Shown one piece after another: positions 1 to 8,199 of a stretch of 64,000 nt of DNA. Each line of letters begins with the position of its first letter. Positions within the stretch are counted from its first letter, which is position 1. The notes below the pieces were generated by a model, which saw only the letters and a program-made list of their open reading frames with translations, did not search any database and was not told the origin of the DNA. Both the position numbers and the translations under genes were made by a program. Source of the DNA: Bacteroides neonati (lineage in GTDB: Bacteria > Bacteroidota > Bacteroidia > Bacteroidales > Bacteroidaceae); contig NZ_HG726019.1 in NCBI RefSeq assembly GCF_000499785.1, positions 62,001 through 126,000 on the forward strand, in the 5' to 3' direction.

Positions 1-1
1 C

Positions 2-214
2 GGCTTTAATCTGGCCGAAACCACCGATAGCATTCTCTTCCATGCTGGAACCACTGTTAAGGACGGACGTATTGTAACCGACGGCGGACGCGTGATGGCC
101 ATCTGTTCGTACGGAGAAACCAAAGCCGAAGCACTCGAAAAGAGCTATAAAGTAGCCGATATGATTAGTTTTGATCACAAAAACTATCGCCGGGACATCG
201 GATTTGATCTTTAA
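2..214 (+). CDS. purD: Phosphoribosylamine-glycine ligase, C-terminal end (partial)
   Basis: Only the last 70 codons are present; the gene enters from the left edge. The reading frame carries the PurD C-terminal pattern FHAGT, TDGGRV and YRRDIG, which belongs to the last domain of GAR synthetase. The enzyme joins phosphoribosylamine and glycine using ATP in cytosolic purine synthesis. The stop TAA is followed at once by the ATG of the next gene, so the two are probably cotranscribed. The identification rests on recognising this short end, and the catalytic ATP-grasp part lies outside the window. Confidence 0.85.
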   Translation, partial: GFNLAETTDSILFHAGTTVKDGRIVTDGGRVMAICSYGETKAEALEKSYKVADMISFDHKNYRRDIGFDL

Positions 215-1216
215 ATGAGAAATAGAAACCTGCAAAATCGTATAACGACGGGCCGCTTAACCCTGCCCGTCGTTATTCTTATCTGCATCACGTGTTGGCT
301 GCTGACAGGTTTCGTATTATCTCCGTCGGGAAATGAGCCCGACACCTATATTCTTTGGCAATGGTTCGATGAGTCCGGATTTCCACAATGGGGTACGCAG
401 GTCATCAGCTTTGCCCTCTATGCCGGTATTGGCTATTTCCTGATCGAAATGAACAATGCCTTTGGGCTTATTCGTATGCGGGCATCCGTACAAACATCCC
501 TGTACTTCCTATTGGTATCTGTATGCCCCGCTCTACATCACTTTTATCCGGGAAATATAGCTGCTTTGTCACTGCTCGTTTCACTCTATTTTCTTTTTAA
601 AAGTTACCAAGAGTCCAAACCGGCAGCACACCTCTTTCATTCTTTCGCTTTTATAGGTATAGGCAGTATCGCCTTTCCGCAACTCACGTTCTTCTTTCCC
701 ATTTGGCTGATAGGTGCATACAACTTTCAATCGCTCACACTCCGCAGTTTCTGTGCTGCATTGTTGGGATGGAGTTTACCTTATTGGTTTCTGTTTGCTC
801 ATGCTTTCTTTTACGGACAAATGGAACTCTTCTATGCCCCCTTCGTTGAACTCTGCTCCTTCAGACCTATAGAACTGACGGAACAATTTGAGCAAGGAGA
901 AATTGCTATGTTGATTTATCTCTTTATACAGTTCATAGTAAGCTCAGTACACACTATTGCATCCGGATTTCAGGATAAAATCCGCACACGGGCTTATTTG
1001 AATTTTATGATCTTCGTATGCCTTTTATTATTTATATGCATCTTTTTACAGCCGGGTCACAGCAGTGTCTTACTCTCCGTATTATTGCCGATAATCAGCA
1101 TATTGATGGGACATTTGTATGCACTAACGAACAATCGGGCTGCTAATGCATTCTTTATTTGTTCGATGATAAGTCTTATTCTCTTATTTATCTTCAATGT
1201 ATGGATGCTTTTATAG
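215..1216 (+). CDS. Polytopic inner-membrane protein of unknown function
   Basis: A 333-residue, very hydrophobic protein with about ten predicted transmembrane segments spread over its whole length, beginning near residue 18 and ending at the C-terminus. It has no soluble domain and no motif I can name. Similar small polytopic proteins of the DUF6427 type are found in Bacteroidetes, but that family name is a guess. The ATG follows the purD stop directly, and the 3' end overlaps the next gene by 16 bases, so it is in the same transcript. Its partner in this run of genes is a second membrane protein of the DedA type, which suggests an envelope role, but nothing more can be said from the sequence. 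Confidence 0.8.
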   Translation: MRNRNLQNRITTGRLTLPVVILICITCWLLTGFVLSPSGNEPDTYILWQWFDESGFPQWGTQVISFALYAGIGYFLIEMNNAFGLIRMRASVQTSLYFLLVSVCPALHHFYPGNIAALSLLVSLYFLFKSYQESKPAAHLFHSFAFIGIGSIAFPQLTFFFPIWLIGAYNFQSLTLRSFCAALLGWSLPYWFLFAHAFFYGQMELFYAPFVELCSFRPIELTEQFEQGEIAMLIYLFIQFIVSSVHTIASGFQDKIRTRAYLNFMIFVCLLLFICIFLQPGHSSVLLSVLLPIISILMGHLYALTNNRAANAFFICSMISLILLFIFNVWMLL

Positions 1217-1677
1217 ATTCACTCTTGCAATTGCTTATAGACTGGGGCTACCTTGGTCTATTTCTATCTGCTTTACTGGCAGGTAGCATTATACCCTTCA
1301 GTTCCGAATTGGTATTGGTAGCGCTGGTCGAAATAGGACTCAATCCGATATTCTGCATATTGGCAGCCGCATTGGGCAATACGGCAGGTGGAATGACCTG
1401 CTATTACATGGGGCACTTCGGAAAAATAGAGTGGATTGAGCGATACTTCAAAGTAAAGCAAGAAAAGATTGAAAGAATGAGACGGTTCCTGCAAGGAAAA
1501 GGAGCCATGATGGCTTTTTTCTCATTTTTACCCTTTGTCGGGGAGTTAATTGCTATTGCACTGGGATTTATGCGCAGCAATATCTGGCTTACTACCGTCT
1601 CTATGTTTGTGGGTAAACTTATACGCTACATTGTTATGTTAATGGCATTGCAAGGAATCATCAGTTTATTCAATTAA
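1201..1677 (+). CDS. DedA/YqaA-like membrane protein
   Basis: 158 residues with four or five membrane segments. It resembles the short YqaA branch of the DedA superfamily: a first helix followed by SSELVLVAL, an AAALGNTAGG stretch, and a second half with FLPFVGELIAIALGF. DedA relatives are linked to lipid-carrier or phospholipid flipping and membrane homeostasis. A longer frame opens at 1159, but it would overlap the preceding gene by 58 bases; the ATG at 1201 gives the usual N-terminus (MDAFIDSLL) and a 16-base overlap, so I prefer it. Cotranscribed with the genes on both sides. Confidence 0.75.
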   Translation: MDAFIDSLLQLLIDWGYLGLFLSALLAGSIIPFSSELVLVALVEIGLNPIFCILAAALGNTAGGMTCYYMGHFGKIEWIERYFKVKQEKIERMRRFLQGKGAMMAFFSFLPFVGELIAIALGFMRSNIWLTTVSMFVGKLIRYIVMLMALQGIISLFN

Positions 1678-1685
1678 AAGACAAG

Positions 1686-2348
1686 ATGGAACGGATTATT
1701 GAACGCACAGCCGACGGAAGCGCCACGCTATTTGTTCCTTCATTGAATGAGCATTATCACTCAGTAAAGGGGGCACAAACCGAATCGCAGCATATATTTA
1801 TAGACATGGGGCTGAACGCTTGCCTAGCCAAGGCACCACGCATCCTCGAAGTAGGCTTTGGTACAGGACTCAATGCATTGCTCACCCTACAAGCTGCCGA
1901 AACCTCAAAGCGACCGGTTCATTATACCGGATTGGAGCTTTATCCGCTTGCCTGGGAAACCATTAATGAACTTGGCTATGTTGCACCGCTTTCATCCGAA
2001 TCGTCTCTTTTTGAGTTCATTCATAAAGTTCCTTGGAACATGGAGGCAATAATTACGCCTTACTTTACGTTAGAAAAACAGCAGGTTGATGTCACTCGGT
2101 GGGCTAGTGCCGATCAGTATTTTGACCTCATTTATTTTGATGCGTTTGCTCCCGAAAAGCAACCGGAGATGTGGACGCAAAAACTATTTAACCGCCTGTA
2201 CGCCGTACTAAACACAGAAGGAATAATAACCACCTACTGTGCCAAAGGTGTAGTCAGGCGTATGCTTCAAGCGGCAGGCTTTCTAGTAGAGCGACTGCCC
2301 GGACCTCCCGGAGGCAAACGAGAAATTTTACGTGGAAGAAAACAATAA
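1686..2348 (+). CDS. mnmD: tRNA 5-methylaminomethyl-2-thiouridine methyltransferase (MnmD type)
   Basis: 220 residues, the size of a stand-alone MnmD, i.e. the N-terminal methyltransferase domain of MnmC without the FAD oxidase domain. SAM-binding motif I is ILEVGFGTGLNAL (about residues 53-65), followed by the family patterns YTGLELYPL and FDLIYFDAFAPEKQPEMW, and the C-terminal end RRMLQAAGF...PGPPGGKREILRG. The enzyme adds the last methyl group to mnm5s2U34 in tRNAs reading Lys, Glu and Gln codons. It therefore probably acts on the tRNA-Gln(TTG) encoded at 13152-13222. It lies 8 bases after the DedA-like gene. Confidence 0.85.
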   Translation: MERIIERTADGSATLFVPSLNEHYHSVKGAQTESQHIFIDMGLNACLAKAPRILEVGFGTGLNALLTLQAAETSKRPVHYTGLELYPLAWETINELGYVAPLSSESSLFEFIHKVPWNMEAIITPYFTLEKQQVDVTRWASADQYFDLIYFDAFAPEKQPEMWTQKLFNRLYAVLNTEGIITTYCAKGVVRRMLQAAGFLVERLPGPPGGKREILRGRKQ

Positions 2349-2361
2349 ACAACTAAATAAA

Positions 2362-3240
2362 ATGATAAAATATACTCCCCTACTCCTTTTGGCTGTTTTG
2401 CTAAGTGCTTGTAACGCAAAGCGTACCAAAAATGATTCGGCCGAACAGCCTATTCTCACAGTAACCATGGAGCCGCAACGCTATTTTACAGAAGCCATTG
2501 CCGGCAACAAGTTCAATGTAATTTCAATGGTTCCCAAAGGATCGAGCCCGGAAACCTACGACCCTACTCCCTCGCAACTTGTTGCCTTGGGCGACAGCAA
2601 AGCATATCTACGCATTGGCTATATCGGGTTTGAACAAACCTGGATGGAGCGACTGCTTGATAACACGCCGCACCTACAAGTGTTCGACACCTCAAAAGGC
2701 ATCGATCTTATCATGGACACGAGCCACAACCATACTGGCAATTGCCAACATGGCGAATCGGGCGTAGAGCCCCATATCTGGAGTTCAACGACCAACGCAT
2801 TGATCATCGCCCGAAACACCTACAAAGCATTAACCCAACTCGATAGCCAGAACGAGCCTTATTACCTGAACAGATACGATAGTCTTTGCCATCAGATACA
2901 AGAAACGGACAGCATCGTACGCCACCTATTGGCAACACCGGGCACTGCACATGCTTTTATGATTTACCACCCGGCACTCTCCTATTTTGCACGTGACTAC
3001 GGCTTGCATCAGATAGCCATTGAGGAGGGTGGAAAAGAACCTTCTCCGGCTCATCTCAAAGAGTTGATTAATCTTTGCAAGGCCGAAGGCGTGCGTGTTA
3101 TATTCGTACAACCCGAATTTGATCGCCGTAATGCGGAGATTATTGCCGAACAAACCGGCACACGTGTTGTCCCGATCAATCCCTTAAGCTATAATTGGCA
3201 GGAAGAGCTGGTTAATGTTGCTAAAGCACTGAGCGAATGA
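2362..3240 (+). CDS. Zinc/manganese-type ABC transporter substrate-binding lipoprotein
   Basis: 292 residues beginning with a lipoprotein signal (KYTPLLLLAVLLSAC), so the mature protein should be anchored by Cys at about residue 17. The fold is the cluster 9 (ZnuA/TroA) metal-binding type: GSSPETYDPTPSQL at the start, a His-rich segment SHNHTGNCQH followed by EPHIW, then YHPALSYFARDYGL and a final EQTGTRVVPINPL. The His residues before and in EPHIW and in YHPAL are the expected metal ligands. A frame extends back to 2332 inside mnmD, but Met at 2362 begins the signal peptide and is preferred. Its stop overlaps the ATPase start by four bases. Confidence 0.85.
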   Translation: MIKYTPLLLLAVLLSACNAKRTKNDSAEQPILTVTMEPQRYFTEAIAGNKFNVISMVPKGSSPETYDPTPSQLVALGDSKAYLRIGYIGFEQTWMERLLDNTPHLQVFDTSKGIDLIMDTSHNHTGNCQHGESGVEPHIWSSTTNALIIARNTYKALTQLDSQNEPYYLNRYDSLCHQIQETDSIVRHLLATPGTAHAFMIYHPALSYFARDYGLHQIAIEEGGKEPSPAHLKELINLCKAEGVRVIFVQPEFDRRNAEIIAEQTGTRVVPINPLSYNWQEELVNVAKALSE

Positions 3241-4004
3241 TCCCGACTCCATTACTGACTCTCCACAACCTCACAGCCGGCTACGATGCGCAGCCGGTAT
3301 TGCGTGATATCAGCCTCACGGTCTATGATCGTGATTTTCTGGGTATCATCGGCCCCAACGGAGGGGGAAAAACAACGCTGATCAAATGTATCCTCGGTTT
3401 ATTGCCTCATACAGCAGGAAGTATTCAGTTCTATCAGAATGGGCAACCAACAGATAGTATCACCATGGGTTATTTGCCACAATATAACTCCATAGACCGA
3501 AAGTTTCCTATTTCGGTACAGGAGGTTATTCTTTCGGGGCTTAGTTCGAAAAAATCACTTATCAGCCGCTTTACCGAAGAACACCACCGGAAAGTGCAAA
3601 CAGTAATCGCCCGTATGGGACTGGAAGGATTAGAACATCGATCGATCGGTGCACTTAGTGGTGGGCAGTTACAGCGTGCCCTCCTCGGTAGAGCCATTGT
3701 ATCCGATCCCGCCTTGCTTATTCTCGACGAACCCAGTACCTATATCGACAAGCAGTTTGAAGCAAGGCTTTACGAACTATTAGCCGAAATCAATCACGAC
3801 TGTGCCATTATATTGGTGAGCCACGACATCGGAACGGTGTTGCAGCAAGTAAAATCCATTGCTTGTGTTAATGAAACACTCGACTACCATCCGGCACCTG
3901 AGGTTACCGGCGAATGGCTCGAACGCAACTTCCACTGTCCCATCGAATTACTGGGTCATGGCACTCTTCCACACCGCATATTGGGTGAGCATAAACATAC
4001 CTGA
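3237..4004 (+). CDS. Metal ABC transporter ATP-binding protein (ZnuC-like)
   Basis: 255 residues with a complete ABC ATPase set: Walker A GPNGGGKTT, Q-loop in GYLPQYNSID, signature LSGGQLQRALLGRA, Walker B LLILDEPSTYID and the switch histidine in ILVSHD. The QYN and DRKFPISV context matches zinc/manganese importers. The C-terminal tail has a His-rich end. ATG overlaps the binding-protein stop (ATGA), so the two are translationally coupled. No membrane permease follows: after 104 bases comes an unrelated glycosyltransferase, so the transporter must use a permease encoded elsewhere. Confidence 0.85.
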   Translation: MIPTPLLTLHNLTAGYDAQPVLRDISLTVYDRDFLGIIGPNGGGKTTLIKCILGLLPHTAGSIQFYQNGQPTDSITMGYLPQYNSIDRKFPISVQEVILSGLSSKKSLISRFTEEHHRKVQTVIARMGLEGLEHRSIGALSGGQLQRALLGRAIVSDPALLILDEPSTYIDKQFEARLYELLAEINHDCAIILVSHDIGTVLQQVKSIACVNETLDYHPAPEVTGEWLERNFHCPIELLGHGTLPHRILGEHKHT

Positions 4005-4058
4005 TAGAGCAAATCGTTAATTATTGATCGTTTCTGCGGCAATATACGGACAATTTAT

Positions 4059-4066
4059 TACCTTTG
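4059..4066 (+). promoter_or_regulatory. Bacteroidales -7 box for the DUF2723 gene
   Basis: TACCTTTG matches TAnnTTTG and lies 42 bases before the ATG at 4109. No clean TTG is found about 20 bases upstream, so this is a moderate prediction. Confidence 0.4.
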
Positions 4067-4108
4067 CCACCACGTAACTTGTTATACAAAAGAAAGAACT
4101 ATAGTTTA

Positions 4109-7100
4109 ATGAAGCAGTACAAAACGATAAACAACCTTGCCGGTTGGATTATTTTCATCATCGCTGCCACTGTCTATTGCCTTACAATAGAACCTACGGC
4201 TAGTTTTTGGGACTGTCCCGAGTTTATTACTACCGGCTATAAACTGGAAGTAGGCCATCCCCCCGGTGCGCCTTTCTTTATGCTGGTAGCCAATCTTTTC
4301 TCACAATTTGCTTCCGATGTTACCACGGTCGCTAAGATGGTCAACTACATGAGTGCACTCATGAGCGGAGCTTGTATTCTGTTCCTGTTTTGGAGTATCA
4401 CCCACTTGGTACGCAAGCTCGTGATAACCGACGAGAATAAAATAACAACCGCACAACTCATTACTGTTATAGGCTCGGGAGCAGTAGGCGCCTTGGTTTA
4501 TACATTCAGTGATACCTTCTGGTTCTCAGCAGTCGAAGGTGAGGTATATGCCTTCTCTTCTCTCTTTACCGCTGTTGTATTTTGGCTAATCCTGAAATGG
4601 GAAGATGTGGCCAATGAGCCTCACTCCGATCGTTGGATTATCCTTATCGCCTATCTAACAGGCCTCAGTATCGGTGTCCATCTGCTAAATCTACTCTGCT
4701 TACCCGCTATCGTATTGGTATATTACTACAAAAAGAATCCGAATGCAACGGCTAAGGGTTCATTGCTGGCATTACTCGGATCGGGTGTGTTGGTAGCAGC
4801 GGTATTATACGGCATTGTACCCGGTGTGGTAAAGGTAGGCGGATGGTTCGAACTGCTGTTCGTCAACGGTATGGGCATGGCATTCAATACAGGTGTTATT
4901 GTCTACATTGTATTCTTGGCAGCAGCCATTATCTGGGGTGTATACGAAAGCTACTGCGAACAGAGCCGTACACGTATGAACCTCTCCTTTTTAGCAACCA
5001 TTGCTTTATTGGGTATACCATTCTACGGACACGGTGCAAGCAGCATCGTGATCGGTATTATCGTATTGGGTGCATTGGGCTTGTATCTTTTTGCCAAAAA
5101 GCTTGATAAGAAGTATCAAATCTCTGCACGAACCATGAATACGGCATTGTTGTGCACCATGATGATTATGGTGGGCTATTCCTCGTATGCACTGATTGTG
5201 ATTCGTTCAACAGCCAACACACCTATGGATCAAAACTCGCCCGAAGATATCTTCACATTAGGCGAATACCTGGGTCGTGAACAATACGGCACGCGTCCGC
5301 TTTTCTACGGACCTGCTTTCTCTTCTAAAGTAGCATTGGATGTAGAAGGAAACACTTGCATTCCACGCGAATCGACCTCTACAACCAAATATGTTCGTAA
5401 AGAAAAGGCTTCGCCCGATGAGAAAGACATCTATATCGAACTTCCCGGACGTGTAGAATACGAATATGCGCAAAACATGCTTTTCCCCCGTATGTACAGT
5501 GCTGCACATACCAAACAATACAAAGAATGGCAAGCGATTAAAGGTACCGACGTGCCTTACGACCAATGTGGCGAGATGGTTATGGTCAACATACCCACAC
5601 AATGGGAGAATATCAAATTCTTCTTCTCGTATCAGCTAAACTTTATGTATTGGCGGTACTTCATGTGGAACTTTGCCGGCAGACAGAACGATATTCAAGG
5701 AAGCGGTGAGATTGAACACGGTAATTGGATTACGGGTATACCGTTCATCGACAATCTATTGGTAGGCAATCAGGATTTGCTTCCTCAAGAGCTTGCTGCC
5801 AATAAAGGGCATAATGTATTCTACTGCTTACCACTGATACTGGGTCTGATCGGGCTCTTCTGGCAAGCATATAAAGGGCAAAAAGGTATTCAGCAGTTCT
5901 GGGTAGTCTTCTTCCTGTTCTTTATGACCGGTATCGCCATTGTACTCTACTTGAATCAAACCCCTTCGCAACCTCGCGAACGTGACTATGCATACGCAGG
6001 ATCATTCTATGCGTTCGCCATCTGGATAGGTATGGGCGTAGCCGGAATCGTTCAGCTTCTCAAAGAGCGGTTGAAGATGAAAGAAACCGTATTGGCAAGT
6101 ATCGTTGCCGTAGTTTGCTTACTCGTACCGGTACAAATGGCCAGTCAGACATGGGACGATCACGATCGCTCCAACCGCTATATGGCACGTGATTTCGGGC
6201 AGAACTACCTGATGACTCTCCAAGAGAGTGGTAACCCCATTATCTATACAAATGGTGATAACGATACCTTCCCTCTGTGGTATAATCAAGAGACTGAAGG
6301 CTTCCGTACCGATGCCCGTACCTGTAACTTGAGCTACCTGCAAACAGACTGGTACATCGATCAGATGAAGCGCCCTGCCTACGACTCTCCTTCGTTGCCC
6401 ATCACTTGGGATCGTTCGGAATATGCCGAAGGACAGAACGAATACATCCAAGTACGCCCCGAAATCAAGCAACAGATTGATGCACTGTATGCACAGGCAG
6501 ATAGTAGCGGTAATCCGGAAGCACTCGCCAATATCCGCGAACAGTTTGGTGAGAACCCTTACGAGCTAAAGAACATCCTCAAATACTGGATTCGTTCGGA
6601 CAAAGAGGGCTTACGGGTCATTCCCACCGATAGCATTGTAATCAAGATCGATAAAGAGGCTGTTCGCCGCAGTGGTATGAAGATTCCTGAAGCATTGGGC
6701 GATTCGATCCCCGACTATATGCACATCTCACTCAAAGGCAAACGAGCACTTTATAAGAGCGAATTGATGATGCTCGAAACACTGGCCAACACTAATTGGG
6801 AACGTCCGATGTATATGGCCATCAGTGTAGGCTCCGAGAACCATTTGGGTATGGGCAATCACTTCATACAAGAAGGGCTCGCCTACCGTTTCACGCCGTT
6901 TGATACAGAAAAGCTGGACAGCAAAATCGATTCGGAGAAAATGTACGATAACTTGATGAATAAGTTCAAGTATGGCGGCATGGAAACGAAAGGTATCTAT
7001 CTGGATGAAAACACACTACGGATGTGCTTTACACACCGCAGGGTATTTTCGCAACTGGTAGCCCAACTGTTGAAAGAGGGCAAGAAGGACAAAGCACTGA

Positions 7101-7444
7101 AGGCTCTCGACTATGCCGAGAAAGTAATTCCGGCATACAACGTGCCTTACGATTGGCAAAACGGTGCCTTCCAGATGGCCGAGGCTTACTATCAGTTAGG
7201 GCAAACAGCCAAAGCCGATAAGATTATGGACGAACTGGCCAATAAGTCGGTAGAGTATATGTTGTGGTATCTGAGCATGAACGATCAGCAACTGGCTATA
7301 TCGAGCCAGGAGTTCATGTACCACCTCAGTTTGCTCGATGCCGAGGTACGTACCATGGAGAAATATAAGTCGAAACTCGTAAGCAACTACACTACCCGCT
7401 TGGAAGAGCTGTACAATGCTTATATGAGCCGAACAAAGAAATAA
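4109..7444 (+). CDS. DUF2723 family membrane glycosyltransferase (GT-C fold)
   Basis: 1111 residues. The first part matches DUF2723: an early helix, then YCLTIEPTASFWDCPEFI and VGHPPGAPFFML, giving the acidic residue in a periplasmic loop typical of GT-C enzymes. About a dozen transmembrane helices fill residues 10-360 and 500-680. SQPRERDYAYAGSFYAF follows in the second membrane part. A soluble periplasmic region occupies the last 430 residues and ends in a helical stretch (KALKALDYAEKV, YQLGQTAKADKIMDELA) like TPR repeats. Family members are thought to take part in Bacteroidetes protein O-glycosylation; this is family knowledge. The longer frame from 4064 starts before the likely transcription start, so ATG 4109 is chosen. 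Confidence 0.85.
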   Translation: MKQYKTINNLAGWIIFIIAATVYCLTIEPTASFWDCPEFITTGYKLEVGHPPGAPFFMLVANLFSQFASDVTTVAKMVNYMSALMSGACILFLFWSITHLVRKLVITDENKITTAQLITVIGSGAVGALVYTFSDTFWFSAVEGEVYAFSSLFTAVVFWLILKWEDVANEPHSDRWIILIAYLTGLSIGVHLLNLLCLPAIVLVYYYKKNPNATAKGSLLALLGSGVLVAAVLYGIVPGVVKVGGWFELLFVNGMGMAFNTGVIVYIVFLAAAIIWGVYESYCEQSRTRMNLSFLATIALLGIPFYGHGASSIVIGIIVLGALGLYLFAKKLDKKYQISARTMNTALLCTMMIMVGYSSYALIVIRSTANTPMDQNSPEDIFTLGEYLGREQYGTRPLFYGPAFSSKVALDVEGNTCIPRESTSTTKYVRKEKASPDEKDIYIELPGRVEYEYAQNMLFPRMYSAAHTKQYKEWQAIKGTDVPYDQCGEMVMVNIPTQWENIKFFFSYQLNFMYWRYFMWNFAGRQNDIQGSGEIEHGNWITGIPFIDNLLVGNQDLLPQELAANKGHNVFYCLPLILGLIGLFWQAYKGQKGIQQFWVVFFLFFMTGIAIVLYLNQTPSQPRERDYAYAGSFYAFAIWIGMGVAGIVQLLKERLKMKETVLASIVAVVCLLVPVQMASQTWDDHDRSNRYMARDFGQNYLMTLQESGNPIIYTNGDNDTFPLWYNQETEGFRTDARTCNLSYLQTDWYIDQMKRPAYDSPSLPITWDRSEYAEGQNEYIQVRPEIKQQIDALYAQADSSGNPEALANIREQFGENPYELKNILKYWIRSDKEGLRVIPTDSIVIKIDKEAVRRSGMKIPEALGDSIPDYMHISLKGKRALYKSELMMLETLANTNWERPMYMAISVGSENHLGMGNHFIQEGLAYRFTPFDTEKLDSKIDSEKMYDNLMNKFKYGGMETKGIYLDENTLRMCFTHRRVFSQLVAQLLKEGKKDKALKALDYAEKVIPAYNVPYDWQNGAFQMAEAYYQLGQTAKADKIMDELANKSVEYMLWYLSMNDQQLAISSQEFMYHLSLLDAEVRTMEKYKSKLVSNYTTRLEELYNAYMSRTKK

Positions 7445-7453
7445 TGGCGAACC

Positions 7454-7506
7454 GGAAGTGTTGCATCATTGTCCCGATACATTATCGGCAATGATGCAAC
7501 ACTTCC
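7454..7506. terminator. Long hairpin after the DUF2723 gene
   Basis: An 18-base perfect inverted repeat (7454-7471 and 7489-7506) encloses a second stem CCGATA/TATCGG. The stem is very stable but has no T-run after it, so it may stabilise the 3' end or act as a factor-dependent terminator more than as an intrinsic one. Confidence 0.6.
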
Positions 7507-7545
7507 ACCTCTCCATTGATCATTAACCATAAACCACCCTCTCTC

Positions 7546-8199
7546 GTGATTATAGAACAACCACCTAAGTTCTTTCGCGCACTATATCCACAGGCAATCT
7601 TTCGAATGAATCCCAACGAAAAGGCAGTTTACCTGACTTTCGATGATGGTCCTATCCCCGAGGTTACCCCGTGGGTGCTTCAGTTATTGGAAGAACATGG
7701 TATCAAAGCCACCTTCTTTATGGTAGGCGATAATATTCGTAAATATCCGGAAGTATTTCAGCAAGTAGTAGAAGCCGGACACAGAATCGGAAATCATACA
7801 TTCAACCATATTCGTGGATTTGAATATTCGGCAACGGATTACCTTAAGAACACCGACCAAGCCAACCAAACGATGGACACCGACCTCTTTCGTCCTCCAC
7901 ACGGACACATGGGGTTCCGGCAGTATCACACATTAAAACAGTATTATCGCATCATTATGTGGGACTTGGTTACACGCGATTACAGTAAGAAGATACGTGG
8001 ACCACAAGTGCTGGCCAACGTGAAAAAGTATGTCCGCAACGGCTCCATCATCACCTTTCATGACTCCATAAAATCGTGGAAGAATGGGAACCTGCAATTT
8101 GCCTTGCCCCGTGCCATCGAATACCTGAAGGCAGAAGGATATGAGTTCAAATGCTTCCCTACTCCCGGGCAGGCGTGGCCTAGTGACAGTAAGAAATAA
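7546..8199 (+). CDS. Polysaccharide deacetylase family protein (NodB domain)
   Basis: 217 residues if the GTG at 7546 (reading MIIEQPPKFF) is the start; a frame opens further up at a TTG (7516), but GTG gives the usual N-terminus. NodB motifs are clear: TFDDGP (metal-binding Asp pair), HRIGNHTFNH (metal-binding His), RPPHGH, WDLVTRDY, and FHDSIKS near the end. The family removes N- or O-acetyl groups from peptidoglycan, chitin or other polysaccharides; the substrate here cannot be told. There is no obvious signal peptide, which is common in Bacteroides homologues. Its stop overlaps the queG start by one base (TAATG). Confidence 0.8.
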   Translation: MIIEQPPKFFRALYPQAIFRMNPNEKAVYLTFDDGPIPEVTPWVLQLLEEHGIKATFFMVGDNIRKYPEVFQQVVEAGHRIGNHTFNHIRGFEYSATDYLKNTDQANQTMDTDLFRPPHGHMGFRQYHTLKQYYRIIMWDLVTRDYSKKIRGPQVLANVKKYVRNGSIITFHDSIKSWKNGNLQFALPRAIEYLKAEGYEFKCFPTPGQAWPSDSKK

